Assembly (NCBI RefSeq): GCF_003260275.1 | Contig: NZ_QJHB01000007.1 | Span: 124,001-188,000, forward strand | DNA from: Homoserinimonas sp. OAct 916 | GTDB taxonomy: Bacteria > Actinomycetota > Actinomycetes > Actinomycetales > Microbacteriaceae | Direction of reading: 5' to 3' | Length of the DNA stretch: 64,000 nucleotides | Shown: positions 50,535 to 59,678 of the stretch, piece by piece | Position numbering within the stretch: the first letter of the stretch is position 1 | How the letters are laid out: every line of letters begins with the position of its first letter | The notes under the pieces: generated by a model | Database searches by the model: none | What the model was told of the DNA's origin: nothing | Seen by the model: the letters and a program-made list of their open reading frames with translations, nothing else | Program-made: the position numbers and the translations under genes

Positions 50535-50710
50535 AGGAGGGTTCTAGCATCGCGATCTGTGGAGGCCGGGAATCCGGCACACAGACAACCTCAGCATTCT
50601 ACGCGCTGGGCGAGGGCGCCCGCAACCGCGCGCCTTGCCCCGTTGGGGCCACCGTGGTGGATCGCGCCAGTTGGCACGCTTGGTGCCAGTTCAACCGGGC
50701 ACGAAGTGTT

Positions 50711-50751
50711 CCGGGTGGCGCGAAGTGCCTCACGGCACGCGCACCACCCGG
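50711..50751. terminator. Strong hairpin after the sugar-binding protein gene
   Basis: A three-part stem: 50711-50718 with 50744-50751 (CCGGGTGG/CCACCCGG), CGCG with CGCG, and TGCC with GGCA around a TCAC loop. It lies 22 bases beyond the stop of the binding-protein gene. There is no T-run. Confidence 0.6.
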
Positions 50752-50773
50752 CCCCCGGCGTCCGGGAGGTCGG

Positions 50774-52105
50774 CTACTTGATGGCGGCGTTCGCGGCCTG
50801 TTGCGCTGTAGCCAAGCCCTCGGCAACGGGGGTGCGTCCGAGGAAGATCTCCTCGAAGACCGGGCCGAATGCCTCTTGGGCGGCCTGCCACTTGGCGCCC
50901 TGGGGCGCCTGAACGGTGCCGTTCGCCAGCACGTCGAAGAATGGCGTGACGCCGATTCCCTTCTCGTTCCAGAAATCGAGGTACACCTGCTGGGCGGCGG
51001 TCACTGCCGGCGACGCCGACCCGGTGGCTCCGATCGGCGCTGAGCCGGCCTCACTGCCCAGCCACTGAAGTACTTTCTTGACCGCGTCGGGATGAGCGGA
51101 GTGGGCATTCGCCGCGGCGACAACACCGTTGGTCACACTGATTGCGCCGGCCGGCCCTGCGGGCATGGTGGCCACGCTCCACGGAAAGTCGGCACCCTGT
51201 TCGACGTTCGCGAGGTTGTAGACGCCGGACTGGAACAGCGCCATCTTGCCCTGGGTGAACTGGTCACGACTGAAGTCGCCGTTCGTGTTGGTGTCTGCGG
51301 CGCTCGGTGACACGTGGTGCACGTTGATCAGGTCGACCAGATACTGGAAGGCAGCCACGCCCGCGGGGGAGTCAAAGACGAACTCGTCGCCGGACTGTAG
51401 GGCGGCCCCGTTCGAACCGAGGTAGTTGATGTAGATCGCGTTCAGGTCGTTGGCCGCGTTGTAGCCGTACTGCACGATCTTCTTCGGGTCGAACTGCGGC
51501 GAGTCTGCGGTGTTCCCGTTGGCGTCAACGGTGAGTTTCTTCAGAACCGGCAGCAGGGTGTCATCCGCCCCGGTGGGGTCCCAGTGCAGCGAAGAGAGGC
51601 TGGTCGGATCGATTCCAGCGGCGCGCACCAGATCCTCGTTGTAGAACATTCCGATTCCGGGGTCAGCCAGTTGCGGCACACCCCACAGGGAGCCGTTCAG
51701 GGAATACTGCGCGACCACACTCGGGGCCCAGGCCTTCTGGGCGTCAGCACCCAGCGCCTCCGTGATGTCCAACAGGTCGCCGTTGTTCGCGTAGTCGACG
51801 AAGTTGCCTCCGTTCACCCAGAAGATGTCGTCGATGCTCTTGCCGGCGATGTCGGTGCGCAGCTTGGTCCAGTAATCGGCCCAGCCGATCACCTGCACGT
51901 CGACGGTGATGTCTTCATTCGCCTTCTCGAACTCGGCGAAGGATGTCTCGTACGCGGCCGCGACCTGGTCATCCCAGAGTCGCATGGTGACGGTTGTCTT
52001 CTCGGGCGGGCCGCTGGGGATCAGGGCGACAGCGGCGGCCACGGAGCCGGCGACAACGGCGGCGGCCGCGACCACAGCGACAATGACAGTAGAACGCTTG
52101 GGCAT
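50774..52105 (-). CDS. Sugar ABC transporter substrate-binding protein (SBP family 1)
   Basis: A 443-aa family-1 receptor (MalE/UgpB-like): VTMRLWDDQVAAAYETSFAEFEKANEDITVDVQVI at the front, WGVPQLADPGIGMFYNEDL in the cleft region, and GKMALFQSGVYNLAN plus PWSVATMPAGPAGAISVTNG later. The N-terminus MPKRSTVIVAVVAAAAVVAGSVAAAVALI lacks a lipobox cysteine, so it is probably tethered by an uncleaved helix. ATG 52105 is chosen because it gives this helix; its ribosome site (AGAAAG) is weak. It follows the two permease genes, 212 bp after the second. Confidence 0.88.
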   Translation of the reverse strand: MPKRSTVIVAVVAAAAVVAGSVAAAVALIPSGPPEKTTVTMRLWDDQVAAAYETSFAEFEKANEDITVDVQVIGWADYWTKLRTDIAGKSIDDIFWVNGGNFVDYANNGDLLDITEALGADAQKAWAPSVVAQYSLNGSLWGVPQLADPGIGMFYNEDLVRAAGIDPTSLSSLHWDPTGADDTLLPVLKKLTVDANGNTADSPQFDPKKIVQYGYNAANDLNAIYINYLGSNGAALQSGDEFVFDSPAGVAAFQYLVDLINVHHVSPSAADTNTNGDFSRDQFTQGKMALFQSGVYNLANVEQGADFPWSVATMPAGPAGAISVTNGVVAAANAHSAHPDAVKKVLQWLGSEAGSAPIGATGSASPAVTAAQQVYLDFWNEKGIGVTPFFDVLANGTVQAPQGAKWQAAQEAFGPVFEEIFLGRTPVAEGLATAQQAANAAIK

Positions 52106-52317
52106 GGGGATTCTTTCTGGATCTTGGGGCAGGGATGGGCGGCCGGGGCCGGGTAGACGCGCCTCCAGGTGCATTCGGGCGCAACAGTGAAAGCCAACCT
52201 AACGGTACCCTGCGAATATTCCCGGTTTCGAATCCTCGTGTCCGAACCGTTATGCGGCCGCGAGCCACCGGGGAGATCGGTCCCCCGAATCCCGGCACCC
52301 CCAGCCGAGGATCGTGC

Positions 52318-53214
52318 TCACCGAAAGCCGGTGATGGCGATCGAACGCACGATCTGCTTCTGGAAGAGAAGGAACAGCAGGATCAACGGCACCAGGGCCA
52401 GCGTCGTGGCCGACATCACCAGGGTCCAATTGCCGTTGTACTGGGATTGCAGGCTTGCCGTGGCCACCGTGATCACACGCCACTGGCTGCCGCTGGTGAC
52501 CACCAGCGGCCACATGAAGCTGTTCCACTGGCTGACCATGGTGATGAGCACCAGGGTGGCGATGATCGGTTTGCTCATCGGCACCACCACTTCTACGAGG
52601 GTGTCCAGCGTGTTCGCCCCGTCGAGACGGGAGGCGTCGATCACATCTTGTGGAATGCCCCGGAAGTATTCGCGAAGCAGGAAGATGGCGTAGGGGCTGG
52701 CGAAGGTGAACGGCAGCACCAGCCCCCAGAACGTGTTGCGCAACCCCAATTCGACCATCATCAGGTAAAGGGGGATGACCACCACCACGGCCGGCACCAT
52801 CAGGGTGGACAAGTAGATCCAGAACATCGCCTCCCGACCGGGAAAGTCGACCCGGGCGAACGCATAGCCGGCGAGAACGGAGAAGGAGACCTGGAACACG
52901 GTCACGAAGACAGCCATCAGCAGGGTCACCCCGATGGCCCTGCCGAAGTCGGCCGGTCCCGTGATGAGCGAAACCATGTTCGTGAGGCTCCAGGGGTCGG
53001 GGAGCGCCAATGGGTCTTCGCGCGCGAACTGCTCGGGTGTCTTGAACGCGGTCATCGCGCTCAACAGGAACGGCCCAAGAGTGACGGCGGCCCCGACCAG
53101 CAACCCGAGGTAGATACCGGCGGTCACTATCGCCGGTGTGCGCGTGCGTCCCGCCGAACGCGCCCGGCGCGGCTTCGCCGGAAGTGCGACGACCGTCTCA
53201 GGAGCTGAGGTCAT
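52318..53214 (-). CDS. Sugar ABC transporter permease (MalG type)
   Basis: A 298-aa permease with six membrane segments. GPFLLSAMTAFKTPEQFAREDP is the MalG-type N-terminal region, and the EAA docking loop is EYFRGIPQDVIDASRLDGANTLDTLVEVVVPMSKP. ATG 53214 overlaps the end of the other permease by 17 bp. No ATPase gene is in the operon; a shared MsiK-type ATPase elsewhere is expected. Confidence 0.92.
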   Translation of the reverse strand: MTSAPETVVALPAKPRRARSAGRTRTPAIVTAGIYLGLLVGAAVTLGPFLLSAMTAFKTPEQFAREDPLALPDPWSLTNMVSLITGPADFGRAIGVTLLMAVFVTVFQVSFSVLAGYAFARVDFPGREAMFWIYLSTLMVPAVVVVIPLYLMMVELGLRNTFWGLVLPFTFASPYAIFLLREYFRGIPQDVIDASRLDGANTLDTLVEVVVPMSKPIIATLVLITMVSQWNSFMWPLVVTSGSQWRVITVATASLQSQYNGNWTLVMSATTLALVPLILLFLLFQKQIVRSIAITGFR

Positions 53215-54139
53215 AGGTCGTCCTCCGCCCGAAATAGAGTTGTTGCGCAAGGGTGATCCCCACCAGGATGACCAGCAGTACCACGGCCATCACCGCCGCC
53301 CTGCCCATGTCGAACGTCTGGAAGGCCTCGAAGTAGATGCGGGCTGCGATCACGTCCGTGCGGTGCTGGGGGCCACCCCCAGTCAGCGCGTACACCTGGT
53401 CGAAGATCTGAAAGGTCGAGATCACGCTGGTGACCAGCACGAAGAACATGGTCGGGCGCAGCAACGGAAGCTTGACACGCCAGAAGGTCGTGAACGGGCT
53501 CGCGCCGTCAATGGCGGCAGCCTCGATCACATGCTCGGGAATATTGAGCAGGCCGGCCATGAAGAACAAGGTGATGTAGCCGACGTTGGTCCAGATCACA
53601 ACGGCACACACGGCCGGCAGCGCGAGATCGAGGTTCGTCAGCCATTCCACCCGGATGCCCAGGATCGCATTCAACGCGCCGTCCGTCGGGGCGAAGATCC
53701 ACTTCCAGACCACTCCGAGGGCGAGCGGGGCGCAGATCCACGGCAATACATAGATGGTTCTGAGCACGAGCGAGCCCGGCAGGCCGCGAGTCAGCCAGCT
53801 GGCCACCAGCAGCCCAAGGACGGTCTGGATCGGGATCACGATCAACACGAACACGGCCGTCACCATCAGCGAGTTCGCGAAGACCGGGTCGCTGAGCACC
53901 GACCGGTAGTTGTCGAGCCCGACGAAGCGGGCGGGGCTGATCAGATCCCACTGCTGAAAGCTCAACCAGAGCACGATGAGCACCGGGAACACGAGAAAAC
54001 AGATCAGTCCGAACAGGCTCGGCGCCAGCAGGGAGTAGCCGGTGATCGCGTTGCGCCTGGCCAGCATGCGACGGCGCCTCACCGGTGCCTCGCCGCGGGG
54101 CAGGGCCGTTCGCTGAGGGTCAGTCGCGCTACGAGTCAC
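53198..54139 (-). CDS. Sugar ABC transporter permease (MalF/UgpA type)
   Basis: A 313-aa permease with six membrane segments after a basic N-terminus: YSLLAPSLFGLICFLVFPVLIVLWLSFQQWD, then the docking loop GLLNIPEHVIEAAAIDGASPFTTFWRVKLPLLRPT. GTG 54139 would overlap the pcnA stop by 11 bp and has a poor ribosome site; a start at a later Met (MLARRNAITGY) is possible. First gene of the sugar transporter set. Confidence 0.9.
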   Translation of the reverse strand: MTRSATDPQRTALPRGEAPVRRRRMLARRNAITGYSLLAPSLFGLICFLVFPVLIVLWLSFQQWDLISPARFVGLDNYRSVLSDPVFANSLMVTAVFVLIVIPIQTVLGLLVASWLTRGLPGSLVLRTIYVLPWICAPLALGVVWKWIFAPTDGALNAILGIRVEWLTNLDLALPAVCAVVIWTNVGYITLFFMAGLLNIPEHVIEAAAIDGASPFTTFWRVKLPLLRPTMFFVLVTSVISTFQIFDQVYALTGGGPQHRTDVIAARIYFEAFQTFDMGRAAVMAVVLLVILVGITLAQQLYFGRRTTYDLSS

Positions 54140-55559
54140 GTGCGGCCCACCAGTCGTGCAGTCGTTTCGTCGCCTCCTCGGCGTCGAGTGGGCCCTCGTC
54201 CAGCCGCACCTCCAGGAGATAGCGGTAGGCCTCGCCCACCTCACGACCCGGCGGTATCCCCAAGATCTTCATGATCTGTCCGCCGTCGAGGTCGGGACGC
54301 ACCGCGGCCATTTCCTCCTGCGCCGAGAGCTCGGCGATCCGCTCCTCGAGATCGTCGTAGGCGAAAGAGAGCCGGTCGGCCTTACGTCTGTTGCGGGTGG
54401 TCACGTCTGAACGAGTCAGGATGTGCAGGCGCTCCAGCTGGTCACCGGCGTCGCGCACGTAGCGGCGCACCGCCGAGTCCGTCCATTTGCCCTCCGTATA
54501 TCCGAAGAATCGCAGATGGAGCTCGATCAGCTGTTTGACCGCGTCGATTGTCTCCTTGTCAAAGCGCAACTCACGCAATCGTTTGCCGGCGAGCCTGGCG
54601 CCCACCAGGTCATGGTGGTGAAAACTGACCTGGCCGCCGGGCTCCATCACGCGGGTGGCCGGCTTGCCGATGTCGTGCAGGAGGGCCGCCAGGCGCAGCG
54701 CCAGATCGGGTGGGGCCTGCGGGTTTCTCGATTTCTCCAGGTCGATCGCCTGTTCCAGAACAGTCAAACTGTGTTCGTAGACGTCTTTGTGGCGATGGTG
54801 CTCGTCTTGTTCCAGGCGCATTGCAGGAAGCTCCGGCAGCACGATCTCGGCGATCCCTGCGGTGACCAGAAGCTCCAAACCGGGTCGGGGATCGGAGGTC
54901 ATCAACAATTTTGACAGCTCGTCGCGCACTCGTTCGGCCGAGATGCGGCGAATACTCCAGGCCATCTCGCCCATCGCCGCCCGGGTCGCCTCGTCAACCT
55001 CGAAGCCGAGTTGGGCGGTGAACCGTGCCGCCCGCATCATGCGCAAGGGGTCGTCGCCGAACGAGATCTCCGGCGACGACGGTGGGCGCAGCGTGCCGGC
55101 CAGAATGTCTTCCACCCCGCCCGAAGGGTCGACCAGAACAACCTCGGGTACCCGGAGCGCCAACGCATTCACGGTGAAGTCACGGCGAAGCAGGTCCTGT
55201 TCGAGGCTCGTACCGAACTGCACCTCCGGCTTGCGGGTCTTACCGTCATAGCTGTCTGCACGATAGGTGGTGATCTCGACCGTGTCGTGCCCAAGTTTCG
55301 CCCCGATGGTGCCGAACGCCCGGCCGATGTCCCAATGCGCATCGGCCAGCGGCACGATCACCTTCAGGATCTGGTCGGGAGTCGCATCCGTGGCGAAGTC
55401 GAGGTCGGTGGCCCGTCGGCCGAGGAACGCGTCACGGACCGGTCCGCCGACGAGAGCCAGTTCGTGGCCAGCGGCCCGGAAGGCGCTCGCCAGAGCAGTG
55501 ACCGGGCCGGACGCCGCGAGTTCGCCCAGCCGCTCGAGGGATTGCGCGACCGGTTGCAT
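54129..55559 (-). CDS. CCA tRNA nucleotidyltransferase
   Basis: Adds or repairs the 3' CCA of tRNAs; 476 aa, class II, often annotated pcnA in actinobacteria. LVGGPVRDAFLGRRATDLDFATDA holds the GG/DxD catalytic head, RRDFTVNALALR and DPLRMMRAARFTAQLGF follow, and an HD domain (HDIGKPATRV) lies at about 270-330. ATG 55559 follows TACAAT (55572-55567) by seven bases with no ribosome site, so it is probably leaderless. Divergent from the DUF6049 gene, the usual arrangement. Confidence 0.94.
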   Translation of the reverse strand: MQPVAQSLERLGELAASGPVTALASAFRAAGHELALVGGPVRDAFLGRRATDLDFATDATPDQILKVIVPLADAHWDIGRAFGTIGAKLGHDTVEITTYRADSYDGKTRKPEVQFGTSLEQDLLRRDFTVNALALRVPEVVLVDPSGGVEDILAGTLRPPSSPEISFGDDPLRMMRAARFTAQLGFEVDEATRAAMGEMAWSIRRISAERVRDELSKLLMTSDPRPGLELLVTAGIAEIVLPELPAMRLEQDEHHRHKDVYEHSLTVLEQAIDLEKSRNPQAPPDLALRLAALLHDIGKPATRVMEPGGQVSFHHHDLVGARLAGKRLRELRFDKETIDAVKQLIELHLRFFGYTEGKWTDSAVRRYVRDAGDQLERLHILTRSDVTTRNRRKADRLSFAYDDLEERIAELSAQEEMAAVRPDLDGGQIMKILGIPPGREVGEAYRYLLEVRLDEGPLDAEEATKRLHDWWAARDS

Positions 55560-55663
55560 GGATACGATTGTATTGGTCTTGTATTGGCGGACGGTACGAG
55601 GCTTACGGTGTGCTGGCACCGGCGACGCATTCGTTGCGCCTAGAATCACTGCATGGAGGCCGA

Positions 55664-57880
55664 GTGAGCAGAACGCATCGGCGTCCATGCTCGGTTGCGA
55701 CCGGGTGGACCGAAGACGAACGCTCCCCGGCTGGCCGAGTCTCGGCTTTCATTGCCGCCCTGGTGTGCCTCGTTCTCGTGTTCGCCGCCGCGTCGTGGTT
55801 GGGTCCACTGGCGGGGGCTCGGGCAACTGCGGCCAGCGCCTCCGGCACTCACCTGAGCGTGACCGCCGGGCAACTGGGGATCGTCGGTGTCGGTTCGGAC
55901 GTGAGCTTCAGCATGGTGATACAGAGCACTGATGGCGCTCCGGTCGCGGCCGGTCGGATACAACTGCACCTGGACCGCGCGCCCCTGGCCGACCGCAGCG
56001 CACTCGAAGCCTGGCTGAATCCCAGCAGGGAGACGACGGCACCCACCGGGGTGGTGATCACGACAGTGGCTGTGCGGGCCGGCTCCGGCACCCAGACCAC
56101 GGTCACCGCCATGGTCCCGGCCAGTTCGATGAAGCTGGCCGCAGGCAAGGTCTACCCGGTCGAAGCCGTCTATTCGCGCAACGTGGACGCCCAGAGCGGA
56201 GCTGTGGCCGCCACTGCCCGCACGACCGTGGTTGCAGACGCACCGGGTACCAGAGGTGCGCTGGCCGTCGTCGCACCGTTGACTGTTCCCGCGCCGACCA
56301 ACGGCGTGATCTCGGCAGACGACCTCGAGCGCCTGACCGCCGCCGATGGAGAGTTGACCGCGCGGCTCACTGCACTCCAGCACCGTCCAGTCGCCATCGG
56401 GCTCGACCCGATGATTCCCGCCTCCATCCGCCTTCTCGGCAAATCTGCACCCCAGACCGCAACCTCATGGTTGGCACGATTGGCGGCGGCCCCCAACGAG
56501 ATCTTCCCGCTGCAATACGCCGATGCCGACATCGCCGGCCAGTCGCAGGCGGGGATTGGCCTGCTGCAACCGACCTCGTTCGATTTTGCCATCGATGACT
56601 CGCTCTTTCTCAAGCCAACCGCCGAACCCACCCCCGCCCCCAGCCCCGCCCCCAGCCCGTCACCGCAAGTAGGGGCGTTGCCGGATCTCCCCACCGCGGA
56701 GTCCCTCACCAAATGGCCATATTCCCTTGACGGCATAGGATGGCCCGCGGATGGCACTGTGACCGCAAAAGACTTGGATCATTTCGCCAAGGCCGGCTTG
56801 GAGACCACGATCCTCAACAGCTCCGCGATCAAAGGCGACACCACCGGCCACGGTGTCGCTGCCCGTGCTCTCATCAACGATCACCAGGTGCTGGTCGCCG
56901 ACAGCAGCCTCACGGCCGCACTCAGAATGGCGGCATCCGCCTCCACCGAAGCAGTGTGGACGCAGGCGATGACTGACCTGTTCGCACAGCTTGCGGTGTA
57001 CGCTGCATCGCCCGACCCTGTCCCGGTGTTGGCCGACATCGGCAGGGACACCTCGAACTTCGGCTGGTTCGACGCCACCATGTCTGCGCTGACCGGACAG
57101 AACCTGGTGGGCGCCGCAACGCTGGAATCCCTCGTGCGCGACACCGCCACGACGGGCGGGGCAATCGTGAATTCCCCAGAAAAGGCCGGCCGAATCGAGC
57201 GGATCAGAACCTTGAACGACCGGGCCACCCAGGTTGACAGGCTCGCAACCGCGGCCAAGAATCCGGCGCTTCTGACCGGGCGCTACCGCGCTGACATGCT
57301 CGCGCTGCTGGCGACGTCGTGGCTGGCCGACCCGGTGGCCTGGGAACAGAACGTCGACGAGTCGCTCGATGCCTCGGCCGGGTTGCTTGACGATGTGCGG
57401 TTGGCTCCAATGAGCGATGTGCAGATGTTCGGCGGGCAGGTCGCCATCCCGATCACGGTGATCAACGATCTGCCCCTTCCGGTGACAGTGCGTGTTCAAA
57501 CGGTGCCGTCGAACGCACGCCTGGTGGTCGACGACGACGTGATCGCCGAATTGGCGCCCGGCTCCCAGACCAAGGTTCTCGTTCCCGTCACCGCCCGCAT
57601 AGGGAACGGCGACGTGACCCTCAGCATCGCCCTGTTCAACGAGGACCTGAGTGTGCAACTCGACGGGCCCGAGTATGTGGCGGTCACCGTGCGCGCCGAC
57701 TGGGAGACCTTCGGCACGCTGATTCTCGCGGTTCTGGTGGTCGGATTCTTCGGGCTGGGGATCTTCCGCAACATCCGTCGTCGTCGCAAGAGCCGAAAGG
57801 CGGGTGCCGTCGACCCGGGCGGAGCCGCGCCCCCCGTAGGCTCAAGCCATGCCGAGGAGCAGCATGACCAGTCCAGCTAG
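55664..57880 (+). CDS. DUF6049-family exported membrane protein
   Basis: A 738-aa protein with a signal/anchor helix (FIAALVCLVLVFAAASWLG), a large extracytoplasmic region and a final membrane helix (LILAVLVVGFFGLGIF) before a basic tail. Its place between pcnA and murJ is the conserved actinobacterial position of DUF6049 proteins, whose function is unknown but probably concerns the cell envelope. A Pro/Ser/Ala linker (PTPAPSPAPSPSP) is near residue 330. GTG 55664 has GGAGG six bases upstream. It overlaps murJ by 17 bp. A leaderless four-codon frame (ATG 55653, Met-Glu-Ala-Glu-stop) ends over its GTG. Confidence 0.85.
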   Translation: MSRTHRRPCSVATGWTEDERSPAGRVSAFIAALVCLVLVFAAASWLGPLAGARATAASASGTHLSVTAGQLGIVGVGSDVSFSMVIQSTDGAPVAAGRIQLHLDRAPLADRSALEAWLNPSRETTAPTGVVITTVAVRAGSGTQTTVTAMVPASSMKLAAGKVYPVEAVYSRNVDAQSGAVAATARTTVVADAPGTRGALAVVAPLTVPAPTNGVISADDLERLTAADGELTARLTALQHRPVAIGLDPMIPASIRLLGKSAPQTATSWLARLAAAPNEIFPLQYADADIAGQSQAGIGLLQPTSFDFAIDDSLFLKPTAEPTPAPSPAPSPSPQVGALPDLPTAESLTKWPYSLDGIGWPADGTVTAKDLDHFAKAGLETTILNSSAIKGDTTGHGVAARALINDHQVLVADSSLTAALRMAASASTEAVWTQAMTDLFAQLAVYAASPDPVPVLADIGRDTSNFGWFDATMSALTGQNLVGAATLESLVRDTATTGGAIVNSPEKAGRIERIRTLNDRATQVDRLATAAKNPALLTGRYRADMLALLATSWLADPVAWEQNVDESLDASAGLLDDVRLAPMSDVQMFGGQVAIPITVINDLPLPVTVRVQTVPSNARLVVDDDVIAELAPGSQTKVLVPVTARIGNGDVTLSIALFNEDLSVQLDGPEYVAVTVRADWETFGTLILAVLVVGFFGLGIFRNIRRRRKSRKAGAVDPGGAAPPVGSSHAEEQHDQSS

Positions 57881-59510
57881 CACCCCGGGGCAGGGTCCGT
57901 CTATCGGCCGGGCGAGTTTCGCCCTCGCCTCGGGGACCGTGGTCTCCCGCGTTCTGGGTTTCGTGAAGGCTGCCGTGCTCGCCGCCACCCTGGGGGTTGT
58001 CGGCAGCGCCTCGGGCGATGCGTTCGCGGTGGCCAACCAGTTGCCGAATACCGTCTATGCCATCGTCGCCGGCGGCGTGCTCAGTGCGGTGCTGGTGCCA
58101 CAGATCGTGCGTGCCGCCCTGCACGCAGACGGCGGTCGCGGCTACATCAACAAGTTGCTCACTATCGCCATGGTGCTGCTCGGGCTGGCCACAGCGGTGA
58201 CAATCCTGGTCGCCCCCTGGCTGGTGCAACTGTATGGCCCCGACTTCACGTCCGACCAACTCGCCCTGGCGACCGTCTTCGCATACTGGTGCCTGCCCCA
58301 GATCTTCTTCTACGGCTTGTACACCCTGCTCGGTGAGGTACTGAACGCAAAGAGCATGTTCGGCCCGTTCACCTGGGCGCCGGTGCTCAACAACATAGTC
58401 GCGATCGCCGGCCTGGTGATATTCATCGTGCTGTTCGGGGCGGGGTCGGGCAACCGGCCGGTCACCGACTGGTCAAGCTCGATGATCTCCATCCTTGCCG
58501 GCAGCGCCACCCTCGGTGTGGCGGCTCAGGCATTCGTGTTGCTCTATTTCTGGCGGCGTATCGGAATCAGCTACCGGCCGGATTTCCGCTGGCGGGGCGT
58601 CGGTCTCGGTGCCACCGGAAAGATCGCCGGCTGGGCGTTCGGGATGCTCCTGCTCACCACTCTTGCGGGCGTCGTGGAGTCCAGGGTCGCCTCGGCTGCT
58701 TCCGGGGAGGCGGCATCGATCTTCGCGCTGCAGACCGCCTGGTTGGTGTTCATGTTGCCACACTCGGTGTTCACCGTATCCATCGCCACCGCCTACTTCA
58801 CTCGAATGAGCGAACACGTCACGCGCGGGGACGATCAGGCACTCAAATCGGATGTCTCGGCATCGATTCGCGGCATCTCGGCAATCATCGTCTTCGCCAC
58901 CGCAGGGCTGATTGTTGTCGCGTACCCGTTCAGCAGCCTCTTCGCACAGGACTACGTGGGCACCCAGGCCCTGGGAAACGTGATTATCGCGTTCTTGATC
59001 GGCCTGCCCGCCTTCTGCGTATTGTTCGTGCTACAGCGCACCTTCTACGCCTTGGGAGACACGCGCACGCCGTTCTTCTTCACGCTTTTCCAGGTGGTGC
59101 TCTTTTCGGTCGGGGCCTTCCTGTGTCTCTTCCTGCCGGTTCAACTCCTTGCGATCGGGATCGCCCTGACAATGTCGATCTCTGGAACACTCCAGACCCT
59201 GCTCGCTGCAATACTCTTGCGCCGTCGCCTTCGCCACATCGACGGCTTTCGGATCGTACGGTCCCTCACCCGCTTCGTCGTGGCCGCGATCCCCGCAATG
59301 ATCATCGGCTTCATTCTGGTGTGGTTGCTGGGCGGTCTCCGGAACGGCGGATTCGCTGTCACCGGGGTTCTGGGTGCTGGGCTCTCCATGATCCTGGTCG
59401 GGGTGGCCATGACCGCCTGCTACGTCGGAATGCTGCATCTGATGCGCGTGAGTGAGTTGCACGACGCACTCGGACCGCTGAAGCGACGGTTCGGCCGGGT
59501 TGGGCCCTAG
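57864..59510 (+). CDS. murJ: Lipid II flippase MurJ
   Basis: A MOP-superfamily membrane protein of 548 aa with 14 predicted helices that moves lipid II across the membrane. SFALASGTVVSRVLGFVKAAVLAATLG, DAFAVANQLPNTVYAIVAGGVLSAVLVPQIV and FYALGDTRTPFF are MurJ/MviN signatures. I chose ATG 57864 with AGGAG five bases upstream; ATG 57849 is also in frame. The C-terminal pseudokinase and extracellular domains of mycobacterial MviN are absent. Confidence 0.94.
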   Translation: MTSPASTPGQGPSIGRASFALASGTVVSRVLGFVKAAVLAATLGVVGSASGDAFAVANQLPNTVYAIVAGGVLSAVLVPQIVRAALHADGGRGYINKLLTIAMVLLGLATAVTILVAPWLVQLYGPDFTSDQLALATVFAYWCLPQIFFYGLYTLLGEVLNAKSMFGPFTWAPVLNNIVAIAGLVIFIVLFGAGSGNRPVTDWSSSMISILAGSATLGVAAQAFVLLYFWRRIGISYRPDFRWRGVGLGATGKIAGWAFGMLLLTTLAGVVESRVASAASGEAASIFALQTAWLVFMLPHSVFTVSIATAYFTRMSEHVTRGDDQALKSDVSASIRGISAIIVFATAGLIVVAYPFSSLFAQDYVGTQALGNVIIAFLIGLPAFCVLFVLQRTFYALGDTRTPFFFTLFQVVLFSVGAFLCLFLPVQLLAIGIALTMSISGTLQTLLAAILLRRRLRHIDGFRIVRSLTRFVVAAIPAMIIGFILVWLLGGLRNGGFAVTGVLGAGLSMILVGVAMTACYVGMLHLMRVSELHDALGPLKRRFGRVGP

Positions 59511-59570
59511 GCCTGGTTCAGCCTCGGTGCCGTTTGCCCGTGGCGCACGGATACCTGCCGTAAGGGTGCT

Positions 59571-59596
59571 GGAATAGTGGCCGGTTAGGATGTGTT
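59571..59596 (+). promoter_or_regulatory. SigR-type promoter of trxB
   Basis: GGAAT (59571-59575), exactly 18 bases, GTT (59594-59596): the consensus of the actinobacterial oxidative-stress sigma factor SigR/SigH (GGAAT-N18-GTT). It lies 83 bp before the trxB start. Thioredoxin reductase is a classic member of that regulon. Confidence 0.75.
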
Positions 59597-59678
59597 GTAG
59601 GGAAGGCGAGCGGCGAGCATGCCGGGAGATTCGGTCGTGTTCTGCAGGCCGTCCACAGTCACACAAGAGGAGTGATCG

